Assembly: GCA_022841705.1 (NCBI GenBank)
Contig: JALHQZ010000001.1
Location: 2,039,353 to 2,103,352, forward strand
Origin: Pirellulales bacterium
Lineage (GTDB): Bacteria; Planctomycetota; Planctomycetia; Pirellulales; Lacipirellulaceae
DNA: 64,000 bases
Direction: 5' to 3'
Shown here in pieces: positions 54,505 to 62,944 of this stretch (positions are counted from its first letter, which is position 1; each line of letters begins with the position of its first letter). Under the pieces are notes generated by a model. It searched no databases. It worked only from the letters and a program-made list of their open reading frames with translations, and was not told the origin of the DNA. The translations under genes were made by a program, and so were the position numbers.

Positions 54505-56760
54505 ATGACCCAACTCACTGAAAGAGAAACCTCTACGATTCTGGTGATCAAAGGCCAGGGAATTGGCCCTGAATGCATCGAAGCTACCCAGATGGTCCTG
54601 GCAGCCACTGGTCTTGGATTTGACTATATTGAGGGCACTCTCGGCTATCCCGACGCCAAAGATCTCTTCGTGCTCTTGCAGCGGCATGCCCCCGACGCAT
54701 TCGCCGCGCAATTCGGCAGCCGCGCGCCCGAAGAAATAGGCCGGGAACTCGAAACCCAGGCCAAAGACCAGGCCCGTGCGGCCGGTAACATCAATGACTT
54801 CTACAAGAAGCTGCTTGGGATGCTTGAGCCGCGGACCCTCACAGCCGCTAGGGACCTTGTCACATCGCTCGAGCGGCAAACCCTCCTTGATGCGAGTAAG
54901 GCGGACGCCGTATTGAAAGGCGCTCTTCGCACCCTCGATGAAGGCGATGAGCCCAGCCGTAACGTGACAATTCGCAAGGGATTTGAACAGTACGCGAACA
55001 TTCGCCGGTGCGTGACGCTCGACCCGATCGCACCAGGTATGCCTGGTGCGGACATCTTGTTCGTTCGCGAGAACGTCGAGGATTTGTACGCGTCCATTGA
55101 GCACCGCTTAGCTCGCAATTACCCTCAGGCCTTGCGCCATCAAACGCCCGAAGGCTGCGAACTCATCTGTCGGGCCGCCTTCGAAGCCGCCTTACGCGAT
55201 GGTCGGAAGAAGGTCACCGCGCTGGAGAAACCCAACATTCTTAAGATCACCGGTGGGTTGTTCAAGGAATCGTTCTTGAAAGTCGCGCGCGACTATAGCC
55301 GGGATCGACTTGGAGATCGCTGCATAGAAGCGAACTTCATGATCATTGATGATGGCCTAGCCGCGATCGCTGCTACGCCAGAGAAATTCGACGTGGTCGT
55401 CACCACCAACATGTTTGGTGATATCGGATCGGACATTGCCGCGAAAGTCACTGGTGGGGTGGGCTTGGTGAGTTCTAACAACACCAATCCGAACAACCCC
55501 AAGGCCGTCTCGATGTTCGAAACCATGGGAGGCACTGCCGACGACATCGCCGGGCAGAACAAGGCCAATCCGGTCGCGTTGATCGATGCCGCTGCAGAGA
55601 TGCTGCTACATATCGGGGGAGCGGCGAACATTCGCGGCGCCGAGCTCATCAAGGCGGCAGTGCTCGAAGTGCTTGCGGATGGGCACTACGTTGGAGACAT
55701 CAAGAAGGGGCCTTTCCAAATTAGGAAGGGCAGGGACCGTTCAGGCACCCGCGAGTTCGCAACCGAGATTGCGAAAAAGGTGATGGAGCTGAAGACGCTT
55801 AAGAATGCGCAGCCACATCACACCGTCAAGGAACTCGTCGTGGCACGCGCGGAAGCAAACGTACGGTCACTGTTTGAACGGGTGCTACGCTCCTATGAGC
55901 AATACTCAGCAGACATGCAGGCGGGCGGCAAACAATGGGAAGCGTTTGTTGAGCGTAATACCCCCCCAAATCCAACGCGCGCAAGGTCTAGGATTCTGGG
56001 ATTTGACATGTTCGTTGATGACTCGGGCCTTCGGATGTCTTTTACCTCTTCCGGGGCCATCGACGAAGAAGGGACCGGACTGGTCCCGGAGGTTCGGGAG
56101 CTCTTCGAAGGCGAAACGGCCATCGATCTGCGTGCGCTGTTTAACAAGAACCGAGCTGGCAGCCTGCAGTCAATTCGTAGTTTCGGCCAGTACAGCGCTC
56201 GGGTGATGCGGGAGTTCATGCATGCCCGCCCGGACCTCGCGGACGCGCCATTCGGATCTGCGTTAAAGGCGATGAACGCTAGCGAGGCGACGATCGCGCG
56301 CTACAGCAATGCTCTCAAAGCGAGGACCCTTCGACAAGCCGTTGACAGCTTGGTCGAATTTGACGCCGTGAGTATCAAGTTGGTTCAAGCGTTCTATCGC
56401 GTACGAGCCGGGGAGATCTCGCCGATTCTGCGTGAGTATGGATTTAAGCTATTGCGCATTACCAGTCGCGGCACCGAAATTTATCCGACGATGTGTGATT
56501 TCGAGAAGCGCGACGTGGACCGCTATCGCGTGGAAATCGACAGTATGGGCCCCCTCGCCAACGAAGGGTTCAACTATGCCCGTGTCCAAACCGCGATTAT
56601 GGCCGCGCAAAGCGAGATCGTTGCGCGTGGCTGGATGATCGCTGAGACGATGCTCAACCGCACCTTCATTGATGGCGAAGGCGACAGGCTAGGAAAGGAA
56701 GTCGCCGGCGTCTCGCGCCCGTACGGGATGAACCTGGGCGCCAACTACAGCGAGATGTAG
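54505..56760 (+). CDS. Isocitrate/isopropylmalate dehydrogenase family protein with large extra regions
   Basis: A 751-residue protein with a beta-decarboxylating dehydrogenase core. VIKGQGIGPECIEATQMVLA is the first strand-helix unit. SRNVTIRKGFEQYANIRRC (151-169) holds the substrate-binding Ser, Asn and Arg residues. VTTNMFGDIGSDIAAKVTGG carries the metal-binding Asp residues and cofactor loop. Two features are unusual: about 90 extra residues (52-140) between the first helix and the substrate motif, and roughly 310 C-terminal residues after about 440 with no recognised domain. Usual family length is 330-480. NAD(P)-linked oxidation of isocitrate or a similar 2-hydroxy-3-carboxy acid is the likely reaction. 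Confidence 0.75.
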   Translation: MTQLTERETSTILVIKGQGIGPECIEATQMVLAATGLGFDYIEGTLGYPDAKDLFVLLQRHAPDAFAAQFGSRAPEEIGRELETQAKDQARAAGNINDFYKKLLGMLEPRTLTAARDLVTSLERQTLLDASKADAVLKGALRTLDEGDEPSRNVTIRKGFEQYANIRRCVTLDPIAPGMPGADILFVRENVEDLYASIEHRLARNYPQALRHQTPEGCELICRAAFEAALRDGRKKVTALEKPNILKITGGLFKESFLKVARDYSRDRLGDRCIEANFMIIDDGLAAIAATPEKFDVVVTTNMFGDIGSDIAAKVTGGVGLVSSNNTNPNNPKAVSMFETMGGTADDIAGQNKANPVALIDAAAEMLLHIGGAANIRGAELIKAAVLEVLADGHYVGDIKKGPFQIRKGRDRSGTREFATEIAKKVMELKTLKNAQPHHTVKELVVARAEANVRSLFERVLRSYEQYSADMQAGGKQWEAFVERNTPPNPTRARSRILGFDMFVDDSGLRMSFTSSGAIDEEGTGLVPEVRELFEGETAIDLRALFNKNRAGSLQSIRSFGQYSARVMREFMHARPDLADAPFGSALKAMNASEATIARYSNALKARTLRQAVDSLVEFDAVSIKLVQAFYRVRAGEISPILREYGFKLLRITSRGTEIYPTMCDFEKRDVDRYRVEIDSMGPLANEGFNYARVQTAIMAAQSEIVARGWMIAETMLNRTFIDGEGDRLGKEVAGVSRPYGMNLGANYSEM

Positions 56761-57323
56761 CTTGGCTCAGTCCGATTCAAAGGTGTCGCGGCGGCTCGGT
56801 GGAAAACTCCAGGAAATCGGCCTGAACGTGGATGGTTGTCTCGTTGTGCGGCGCGCGACGTCAAGCTGACCACCGCTGCCGCCCACAGCACGGAGTAGAT
56901 CAAGCCATACGTCCGATGTAGTGCTCCCAGCGCCTCCCTCATCCGTGAGATGTCTTTTCCCTTGGTGAGCACAATACCGGCCAAGCCAACCCCCGCCTGT
57001 CGCGTCCACAGTCCGACGAAAGTTAAAAGCAGTCCGGCCAGGGCAAACGCAATTGCCGAAATGGTGACCGGCGACGACCAGAATCCACCAGACAGCTCCT
57101 CCTTCAACGCGTCCAACTGTTGCTGTGTCACGCCCGCATTCTGCGCTGACGCAATCACCCGCTCCGGACTACGGGCGAGAAGCAATAAGGTCACCCCGTT
57201 GATCAATTGCAGCAACCCCAAAAAATCATAACGAAGCCCACCAAGCCCATCGTTTCGGCGAGACTGCCGATCAATTGGTTCTGGGACACGTTGAACTCGA
57301 ATTCGCCAGTTGTATCGGTCGGC
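56745..57323 (-). pseudogene. Membrane protein, 5'-truncated by IS3 and frameshifted
   Basis: On the minus strand, beginning right at the IS3 end, the frame reads QPTDTTGEFEFNVSQNQLIG and SLAETMGLVGFVMIFWG. At a TTTTTTGGGG run near 57225 it shifts by one base into LLQLINGVTLLLLARSPERV, then VTISAIAFALAGLLLTFVGL and GALHRTYGLIYSVLWAAAVV. About three membrane segments with a short soluble loop are visible; family unknown to me. The start codon is lost to the IS3 junction. The 3' end overlaps the dehydrogenase-like gene by 16 bases on the opposite strand. Confidence 0.65.
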
Positions 57324-57530
57324 TGACCTGCCCCCGGTTAGGGAACCAATCAATAAGTTAGAGTTGGGCCTATCCCAACGCCAGCCTGCTCCTCTCGCAG
57401 AGGCGTAGCCGAAGCGAGCGGAGCAGGCTGAATCGCCTCCGGCGCCGGAGCCCGATAGCCCACGGAGCTGTGAGGTCGGACGGCGTTGTAATGCCGCCGA
57501 TGGCGGTTCGACTCCCGTGCTTCGGTAACG
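57324..57530 (-). mobile_element. IS3-family right-end remnant with OrfB C-terminus
   Basis: The outer end is TGACCTGCCCCCGGTTAGGG (57324 on). Inside, the minus-strand frame ends RESNRHRRHYNAVRPHSSVG and YRAPAPEAIQPA, the conserved C-terminus of IS3 OrfB integrase-type transposases (YNxxRPHSSLGYxxP). The rest of the element is missing. The junction truncates a membrane protein gene. Confidence 0.8.
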
Positions 57531-57536
57531 CAAAAG

Positions 57537-57566
57537 TTGCCAGATTTCGCGCGGCTTGAGTATACT
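57537..57566 (+). promoter_or_regulatory. Sigma70-type promoter
   Basis: TTGCCA (57537-57542) and TATACT (57561-57566) are separated by 18 bases, matching four and five of six consensus positions. It lies at the edge of the IS3 remnant and points at the beta-strand-repeat gene that starts at 57702. Confidence 0.5.
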
Positions 57567-57603
57567 ACGTGCCTGTTCCGGCTGGCTGAAGGTGGGCTCC
57601 TTC

Positions 57604-57635
57604 GTTGCTCGCAGAGTTTGATTTCGGCGAGCAAC
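57604..57635 (+). promoter_or_regulatory. Leader hairpin before the beta-strand-repeat gene
   Basis: GTTGCTCGC (57604-57612) and GCGAGCAAC (57627-57635) make a perfect 9-bp stem with a 14-base loop in the likely 5' UTR, about 65 bases before the start codon. It does not match a riboswitch I can name. Confidence 0.45.
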
Positions 57636-57701
57636 ATCATCGGCCGTGGCCTGAGTCTTGATGGGCTTTTTGTGTTTGTACTTGGTGGAGAGACACTCTG
57701 C

Positions 57702-59072
57702 ATGCGTTCGATTTTTAAGTCTCTGGTAATTCTGTGTGGCTTTTTGGTGTTTTTGGCGGCAGCTACTCGCGCATCAGCGGCGACAACATGGGTTGATCTC
57801 ATTCCCGGTGATGATCAATGGTCGAGCGGCGGTAACTGGTCAGCAGGAATCCCCGATATCAACGACGATGTTACATTTCCTAGTCCGGCTCCGCTGGGCA
57901 GCAATGGGAATGTCTTTCTCAACGGGTCGAACTTCGCGCGGTCGCTCGTGTTTCTAGATGGCTACCAGCTTTTCAATGGTAGTCTTGTGCTTGGAACCGG
58001 CAGCACGAATGTCGCCTCCGGAAAATTCACATCGATCTTCAGTGCGTTAGGCGGTTCCAGCGGCCTGACGAAACTCGGCGCCGGCACGCTGACGCTTACG
58101 GGCAACAACATCTACTCCGGTCCAACCAACGTAAGTCAAGGCACCCTCAACTTTGCTGCCGCGAACGAACGCATCCCCAACGCCTCCGCCGTGTTCATTA
58201 GCAGCGGAGCAACGCTGGGAATTAACTCTGGCGTCACCCAAGAGACGATCGGTTCGCTGGCTGGTGGAGGCTCGCTCGTATTTGGGAACGCTGGCGGTAC
58301 CAACCTCCAAATTGGTGCGGACAACACTTCTACCGTTTTCTCGGGTACGATCACCCAGTCCGCCGGCATCCATTCGCTCACTAAGATCGGCACCGGCAAG
58401 CTTACGCTCAGCGGTCCGAACACGTACTCCGGTGGCACCACGATTAACGACGGCACACTCGCGCTGGCGGGGAACTCTGCCTTCGGCGCCGGCACGCTCA
58501 CCGTGCTGGGCGGGGCGATCGAATACCTGAGCGGTATCAACATTGCGAACGCGATCAACCTGCAGCAAAATGCCACGCTCACGATCGTCGGCGGCTCGTC
58601 CACGCAGTCGGGCGTCATTGCGGAAACCGCCGGTCCGTTTGGCATCACAAAGACCGGCGCGGGCACGCTGGTGCTCACCAATACGAACACATACACCGGC
58701 CCCGTTACGGTGAGCGCCGGCACGCTGCTCGTTAATGGTGGCTCGACTCCTTCGTCGCTGACCGACATCTCCGCAACCGGCACACTCCAAATCTCCGCCG
58801 GAATGTTTAAAGCCAATGGCAACCTTACCGTTAACACGACCGGCTCGCTCACGCTCGCCACGACCGGACACCTCAATGGCAATGGCGCGAATGGCGCCAA
58901 TGGCGCGGCCAGCGTCCCTGGCGCACCCGGTGCCGTTGGCAGCGTGGGCCGGCTGATCACCCTATCTAGTGGAACGGTGGCACTTTCCAATTCTTCAACG
59001 CTCAGCCTCAACGGCGGGAACGGCGGCAACGGTGCGCGGGTGTCATTGAGCGCGTTTGGCTTGGGAGCGTAA
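57702..59072 (+). CDS. Autotransporter-associated beta-strand-repeat surface protein, 3' truncated
   Basis: A 456-residue secreted protein. ATG 57702 gives the signal peptide MRSIFKSLVILCGFLVFLAA ending SAAT. Three copies of the autotransporter-associated beta-strand repeat are clear: TKLGAGTLTLTGNNIYSGPT, TKIGTGKLTLSGPNTYSGGT and TKTGAGTLVLTNTNTYTGPV. The C-terminal region NGNGANGANGAASVPGAPGA followed by STLSLNGGNGGNGA resembles the glycine repeats of the 50.6-kb protein, then stops abruptly (SAFGLGA). Dockerin and PEP-CTERM parts, expected by comparison, are missing, so the gene is probably truncated by a deletion near 59060. Confidence 0.75.
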   Translation: MRSIFKSLVILCGFLVFLAAATRASAATTWVDLIPGDDQWSSGGNWSAGIPDINDDVTFPSPAPLGSNGNVFLNGSNFARSLVFLDGYQLFNGSLVLGTGSTNVASGKFTSIFSALGGSSGLTKLGAGTLTLTGNNIYSGPTNVSQGTLNFAAANERIPNASAVFISSGATLGINSGVTQETIGSLAGGGSLVFGNAGGTNLQIGADNTSTVFSGTITQSAGIHSLTKIGTGKLTLSGPNTYSGGTTINDGTLALAGNSAFGAGTLTVLGGAIEYLSGINIANAINLQQNATLTIVGGSSTQSGVIAETAGPFGITKTGAGTLVLTNTNTYTGPVTVSAGTLLVNGGSTPSSLTDISATGTLQISAGMFKANGNLTVNTTGSLTLATTGHLNGNGANGANGAASVPGAPGAVGSVGRLITLSSGTVALSNSSTLSLNGGNGGNGARVSLSAFGLGA

Positions 59073-59142
59073 GCGGAGTTGGGGCGATTCGAAAAAGTCT
59101 TGGGGGCAGGATTCCAACGCCGAAGATACACAGCCAGTCACC

Positions 59143-59364
59143 TCAGTCGGTCGTTCGCCGGCGAACCGTTTCCGCTCCCCAATCCACTTCGAACCGCCCC
59201 TGGCAGTGGCAGCAGACGTAGTCGCTCCGTCCCAGCGGATCATCGACCGGCAGGGTCAACTCCGTACTACAGTGGGGGCAGACCTGCTCAGCTTCACCAG
59301 AGAAGAGCCCCGGCAAGACGCTTTCGCAACCGAATAACGCGAACAATTCATCGGGCGAAAACAT
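59143..59364 (-). CDS. Small zinc-ribbon protein
   Basis: A 73-residue protein starting at MFSPDELFALFGCESVLPGL. Cys29-x2-Cys32 (VCPHCS) and Cys51/52-Cys54 (YVCCHCQ) form a zinc ribbon separated by TELTLPVDDPLGRSD. The later start at 59364 is preferred over 59424 because the upstream residues look non-native. Similar short zinc-ribbon proteins are common in planctomycetes; the function is unknown. Confidence 0.65.
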   Translation of the reverse strand: MFSPDELFALFGCESVLPGLFSGEAEQVCPHCSTELTLPVDDPLGRSDYVCCHCQGRFEVDWGAETVRRRTTD

Positions 59365-59500
59365 GGGAGGGTCTCCCAGACAATCAGATATCCCAGCTGC
59401 TTGGGCGCCGAGCCCGAACGGCACGATTCGTACTTGCGATCAAACGCCCGTGTCTCGTTCAGCCTCAACTACAATTTCAGCAACCGAGGTTAGCGACAGC

Positions 59501-61279
59501 TCAAGGGCCTGTTGCCAAGAAGATCGCGACATCGTGCCGTGAAGGTTCACGAAGCGCAGTGGTCCAATAAGGACGTCGCAATCTCGGTAGCGAGCGAAGG
59601 CCGAACGTGATCGCACGATGGGTCAAGAGTTGGTGGTGTTCGGGCCGCCGGGCAAGTATCCCCCACGAAAGTCCACCAATACCTAACGCGATCGCCGCCG
59701 GCTCGGCGATACTAGCGGACTCCCTTAACGCCGATGGACTGACGCCCGAAATGCTTACCCCGTCCCGCCAGATGACATAGTCGGCCGCATCGACAACGCC
59801 ATTTCCATTGCCGTCGCTGGCCGGATCAGCGGTTCCAAAACTCGCTCGCCAAAGATTGTAATCGAGCCCGTTGACCTGCCCACTCGCGTCGTAATCCCCA
59901 GGGATCGACACGCAATCGGGGCACGTGACGGGATCAATTAAAACCGCTTGCGTGAACGCCGGCAACAGAATCGTGGTGGCGGGAAGGGGCGTCGATGTCC
60001 ACGAACCCTGCAGAGGGTCAGCAGCCAGGGGGTGGAATGTGGAGCCTGAGCCGGCGTGCGTCTGCCGCAGTGTTTGAAACGCACTTACGTCGACCGTCTG
60101 TTGAGTTGCATTCGCGTTCACGATCCACTTGCCCCAGGCGAAACTCCATATTTGGGGGACATCTGTCGCGGTTCCTGTGCTGACTCCGTAGACGCCGCCC
60201 GTCTCGGGAGCGGGCAGGCTGGGAGTTGAGCCGACTGGGGTGGGGTTCGCCAAGTTTAGCCATTGATTGCGAGCAAACGTGAACGTGTTGGCCAGCGTTT
60301 CCGCACCCACATTCACCGCCGTGCTAAACTCCGTGGCCGTGTCGTTGTAGACGATGCGGTTGTCACTAAGGATTCCGTTCTGCGTATCGACGATCGGCAG
60401 CCCCGCGTTCTCATTCAAAATGCGGCCGACCCACTGGCCGGGTCGGCTCACCAAGTTGTGGTGAAAGACGCCACCATCAATATTCACCCACGACAACGAC
60501 GACGAGCCGCCGATGATCACGTTCCCTTCCGCGATGATTTGGTTCGCTTCATAGCCTGAATCCCCCGCGACAAATCGAAAGAACGATGTCCCTGTAGAAC
60601 CACCCGCCTGGACGGCCCGACCGGACCCCCGTGGCAATTCGATCCGGTTGGCTCGGAACGTAATGTCCTTCGAACCTCCTTTGGGCTGTAGCGTTGTGCC
60701 CGCGTTGGCAGAGTTCGTGTGGATGAAATTCGAGTTTTGAACCAATCCGCGGTGACAGCCCACCATATCGACTGCGCTCCCGCCGGTCCCCCAGTTCAGA
60801 ACCTGCACATTTTCAATTAAGAAATCATCAACGCCTGACAGCTTGATGCCATCGTGGTTACCGGCCGTGACGATATCGCGAACGGTCAGATTTCGCAGGA
60901 TGAGGTTCACGGCGGGCGTGTCAAACGTGCCACCATCGTCGATGTTCAGGCCGTTGCCAGTCTGATTGCGAAACACGAGGTCCGAAATTGTCACATTCGA
61001 TGGGTCACTCAATTGAATCCCGCTGCCGCCGCCCTCGATGATTGCGGGGTTGGCAGGGTCAGCGCCGCGAATTGTCACTTGCTGTAGATTCGCCCGGAAG
61101 TGCCCGCCACCGTAGACGCCCGGTTGCAAAATAATCTGATCGCCGGGCCCAGCCGCAGCCAAGGCCGCCGAGAATTGGGCCGTTGTCGAGACGATGCGTT
61201 CAACGCCAAGGACTTCGCTCGCGCTCATGATCGCGACGCAGCACATGATGCAGATAGTTTTGAGCACGCGATGGACCAT
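59501..61279 (-). CDS. Parallel beta-helix surface protein with dockerin
   Basis: A 592-residue secreted protein. The start at 61279 gives the signal MVHRVLKTICIMCCVAIMSA. The body is a right-handed beta-helix of the pectate lyase/chondroitinase B type (PGDQIILQPGVYGGGHFRAN, then NVTISDLVFRNQTGNGLNID and NHDGIKLSGVDDFLIENVQV). Dockerin loops near 470-530 read PGDYDASGQVNGLDYNLWRA and [19 protein letters not shown]. The end has AEPAAIALGIGGLSWGILAR, a PEP-CTERM-like segment in which the first Pro of PEP is Ala, followed by 40 extra residues. Polysaccharide binding or cleavage at the surface is inferred. Confidence 0.8.
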   Translation of the reverse strand: MVHRVLKTICIMCCVAIMSASEVLGVERIVSTTAQFSAALAAAGPGDQIILQPGVYGGGHFRANLQQVTIRGADPANPAIIEGGGSGIQLSDPSNVTISDLVFRNQTGNGLNIDDGGTFDTPAVNLILRNLTVRDIVTAGNHDGIKLSGVDDFLIENVQVLNWGTGGSAVDMVGCHRGLVQNSNFIHTNSANAGTTLQPKGGSKDITFRANRIELPRGSGRAVQAGGSTGTSFFRFVAGDSGYEANQIIAEGNVIIGGSSSLSWVNIDGGVFHHNLVSRPGQWVGRILNENAGLPIVDTQNGILSDNRIVYNDTATEFSTAVNVGAETLANTFTFARNQWLNLANPTPVGSTPSLPAPETGGVYGVSTGTATDVPQIWSFAWGKWIVNANATQQTVDVSAFQTLRQTHAGSGSTFHPLAADPLQGSWTSTPLPATTILLPAFTQAVLIDPVTCPDCVSIPGDYDASGQVNGLDYNLWRASFGTADPASDGNGNGVVDAADYVIWRDGVSISGVSPSALRESASIAEPAAIALGIGGLSWGILARRPEHHQLLTHRAITFGLRSLPRLRRPYWTTALREPSRHDVAIFLATGP

Positions 61280-61393
61280 TCGCGAATTATAGCAAATCAT
61301 CGCAATTCGTTGCATACGATTTGATGGAATGCTGCAAGTTACGGAGGACTGCTCCCCAAAAACAGCGTCAGTTCTTCGAGCTGCCAACAACAT

Positions 61394-61691
61394 TGTGGCG
61401 CCGCTCTAAAAAGTTGACTTCCGCCGAGGAGAAACATGGAATCTTCAAAACTTCAAACCTGCGTTCACCCATTGGCGCTGTCAGCGCGAGAGCGCCCCGC
61501 TAACTCGCAGTAACCCGATCAGGCCCGGGGAGCCGTCAGCAACGCTCCGAGCACGGGAGCACCCGCCTGAGCGCCCCACAGCGCACTGTTACCGGGTGCG
61601 ACCCCAAATGTTGGTGGCGGAGTAAAGTCAACTTCTGCGGCGGCCGGTGCGAAGGATCACGGGCCGCCGTGCTTCTGTACTTATGTTATAT
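61394..61691. other. Spacer without recognised gene
   Basis: Upstream of the three 24-bp repeats. No coding frame with family-like sequence is visible, and nothing else is recognised. Confidence 0.35.
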
Positions 61692-61754
61692 GTATCGCTA
61701 GAGATACTTAGGAATGTATCTCTAGTGATACTTGGCAAAGTTACCTGGCGATAC
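61692..61754. repeat. Three 24-bp-spaced palindromic repeats (operator or iteron-like)
   Basis: GTATCGCTAGAGATAC (61692-61707) and GTATCTCTAGTGATAC (61716-61731) are palindromes of the form GTATCnCTAGnGATAC exactly 24 bases apart. A third, degenerate site GTTACCTGGCGATAC (61740-61754) continues the same 24-base period with one base missing. They lie directly upstream of a small gene and the cupin gene, so binding of a dimeric regulator on one face of the helix is plausible. Confidence 0.6.
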
Positions 61755-61992
61755 TTGGAGTTCACCAGCCAAGCCGGCGAATTGTGAGAGCCTGTTCCCC
61801 GTCGTCGCCAGATGTGGCAACGGATACGGTTACATCGAGATCGGTAACCAAGCAGGTTTTGGCTTTGTCGTTTGGGTCCAGGATTACGGCGGCGTGGTAT
61901 TCGAGGATGACAACCTCGCTCCCCCGGCCGCGGCAATGGCCGATCTGGAGCAGGGACTGGCCGAGTATTTCGAGCGGGGGGACATTGAGTGA
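61732..61992 (+). CDS. Small protein of unknown function, start uncertain
   Basis: The C-terminal two thirds look like a folded domain: RCGNGYGYIEIGNQAGFGFV, then VWVQDYGGVVFEDDNLAPPA and AAMADLEQGLAEYFERGDIE (strand-turn-strand and a final acidic helix). The start is unclear: a TTG at 61732 sits inside the palindromic repeat array, so the real 5' end may have been lost. The stop lies four bases before the cupin start. Confidence 0.45.
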   Translation: MAKLPGDTWSSPAKPANCESLFPVVARCGNGYGYIEIGNQAGFGFVVWVQDYGGVVFEDDNLAPPAAAMADLEQGLAEYFERGDIE

Positions 61993-61996
61993 CATC

Positions 61997-62356
61997 ATGA
62001 TCAACCCCACCAACCTATACGACCAACTTCCGCACCACATGCCCCAAGAGGTTGTTGAAACCCTTGTCCGTGCAGCTGATGTGCGGATCGAGCGGATCGT
62101 TTCGCACGGCCACGCTTCCCCCACCGATTTCTGGTACGACCAGCCGCAGCACGAGTGGGTCATCGTGCTCAAGGGCGCGGCGAGGTTGCAGTTCGAGGAG
62201 GGCCTGGTCGAAATGAAAGTCGGCGACTTCCTCAATATTCCCGCCCACAAAAAGCATCGGGTTGATTGGACAACGCCCGACGAACCAACCGTGTGGCTGG
62301 GTGTGCGGTATGGGGATTCAGCAACGGGGGATCAATCTGGAAGTGCTGCGTCTTGA
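61997..62356 (+). CDS. Cupin domain protein
   Basis: A 119-residue single cupin. The first motif is represented by HGHASPTDFWYDQPQHEWVI followed by VLKGAARLQFEE, and the second by MKVGDFLNIPAHKKHRVDWT. His and Glu metal ligands (H...QHEW) and a second His (KKHRVDW) can be placed. ATG 61997 follows the preceding small frame by four bases. The last ten residues (DSATGDQSGSAAS) look unlike a cupin end and may reflect a frameshift near the C-terminus. Confidence 0.8.
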   Translation: MINPTNLYDQLPHHMPQEVVETLVRAADVRIERIVSHGHASPTDFWYDQPQHEWVIVLKGAARLQFEEGLVEMKVGDFLNIPAHKKHRVDWTTPDEPTVWLGVRYGDSATGDQSGSAAS

Positions 62357-62466
62357 ACAGCGTGATCGGTCTCACCACGGTCTTGAGCCGGTCATGCACC
62401 AGGATTCTTTGGTTTCGATTTTCCGCCGCTAACTTAGGGGACATTCAAACCTCCCTGGAGCTCGCG

Positions 62467-62805
62467 CTAACCGCCCCATAGTAACCAGGCGCCAATCGAA
62501 ATCGATGCGAGCACTACCCCCGCTGCGAATGCCGGCCAGAAGCTCCAGCCGAACTGGCCAGCGAACGCCAGGGGCACGAAAAAGGGGAGTCCCAACGGCA
62601 CCAGGATGAGCGTCTCTTTGGCGAGCCGGGAAATCGTTGGCAGATCGTGGTGCTGCCGCCAACTAAACGCGAAGGCCAGCATGCTCACCAGCGGCAGCGA
62701 AAGCAGCAGCGCACCATAGCGGGGGAAGCGTTTGGATAACTCCGCCACCGCTACGATCAACACCGCCGCGATTGCCACCCGCAAAACATTCAACAGGCTG
62801 TCCAT
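62467..62805 (-). CDS. DUF3147-like small membrane protein
   Basis: A 112-residue protein with four membrane segments: VLRVAIAAVLIVAVAEL, YGALLLSLPLVSMLAFAF, TLILVPLGLPFFVPLAF and FWPAFAAGVVLASISIGAWL. The pattern ELSKRFPRYGALLLSLPLVS matches DUF3147 as I recall it. MDSLLNV at 62805 is taken as start because it gives a compact first helix; a Met ten residues upstream is possible. Function unknown. Confidence 0.75.
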   Translation of the reverse strand: MDSLLNVLRVAIAAVLIVAVAELSKRFPRYGALLLSLPLVSMLAFAFSWRQHHDLPTISRLAKETLILVPLGLPFFVPLAFAGQFGWSFWPAFAAGVVLASISIGAWLLWGG

Positions 62806-62944
62806 TACTTTGCTCCACCTCAGCGACAAACCCAAGTGACAAGAAGTTATTCAGCAAATTCACCCAGCGCAGGTTGGCCCTCGATCTCGCCCGACAAGGC
62901 GCCGGCGAAATCAGCCACGTTGTCAAATTCGTCGTCCCAGTAAC

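Noticed and set aside
54502..55104. A 200-codon minus-strand frame opposite the dehydrogenase-like gene
   Set aside because: It overlaps a gene with clear catalytic motifs and contains no family-like sequence.
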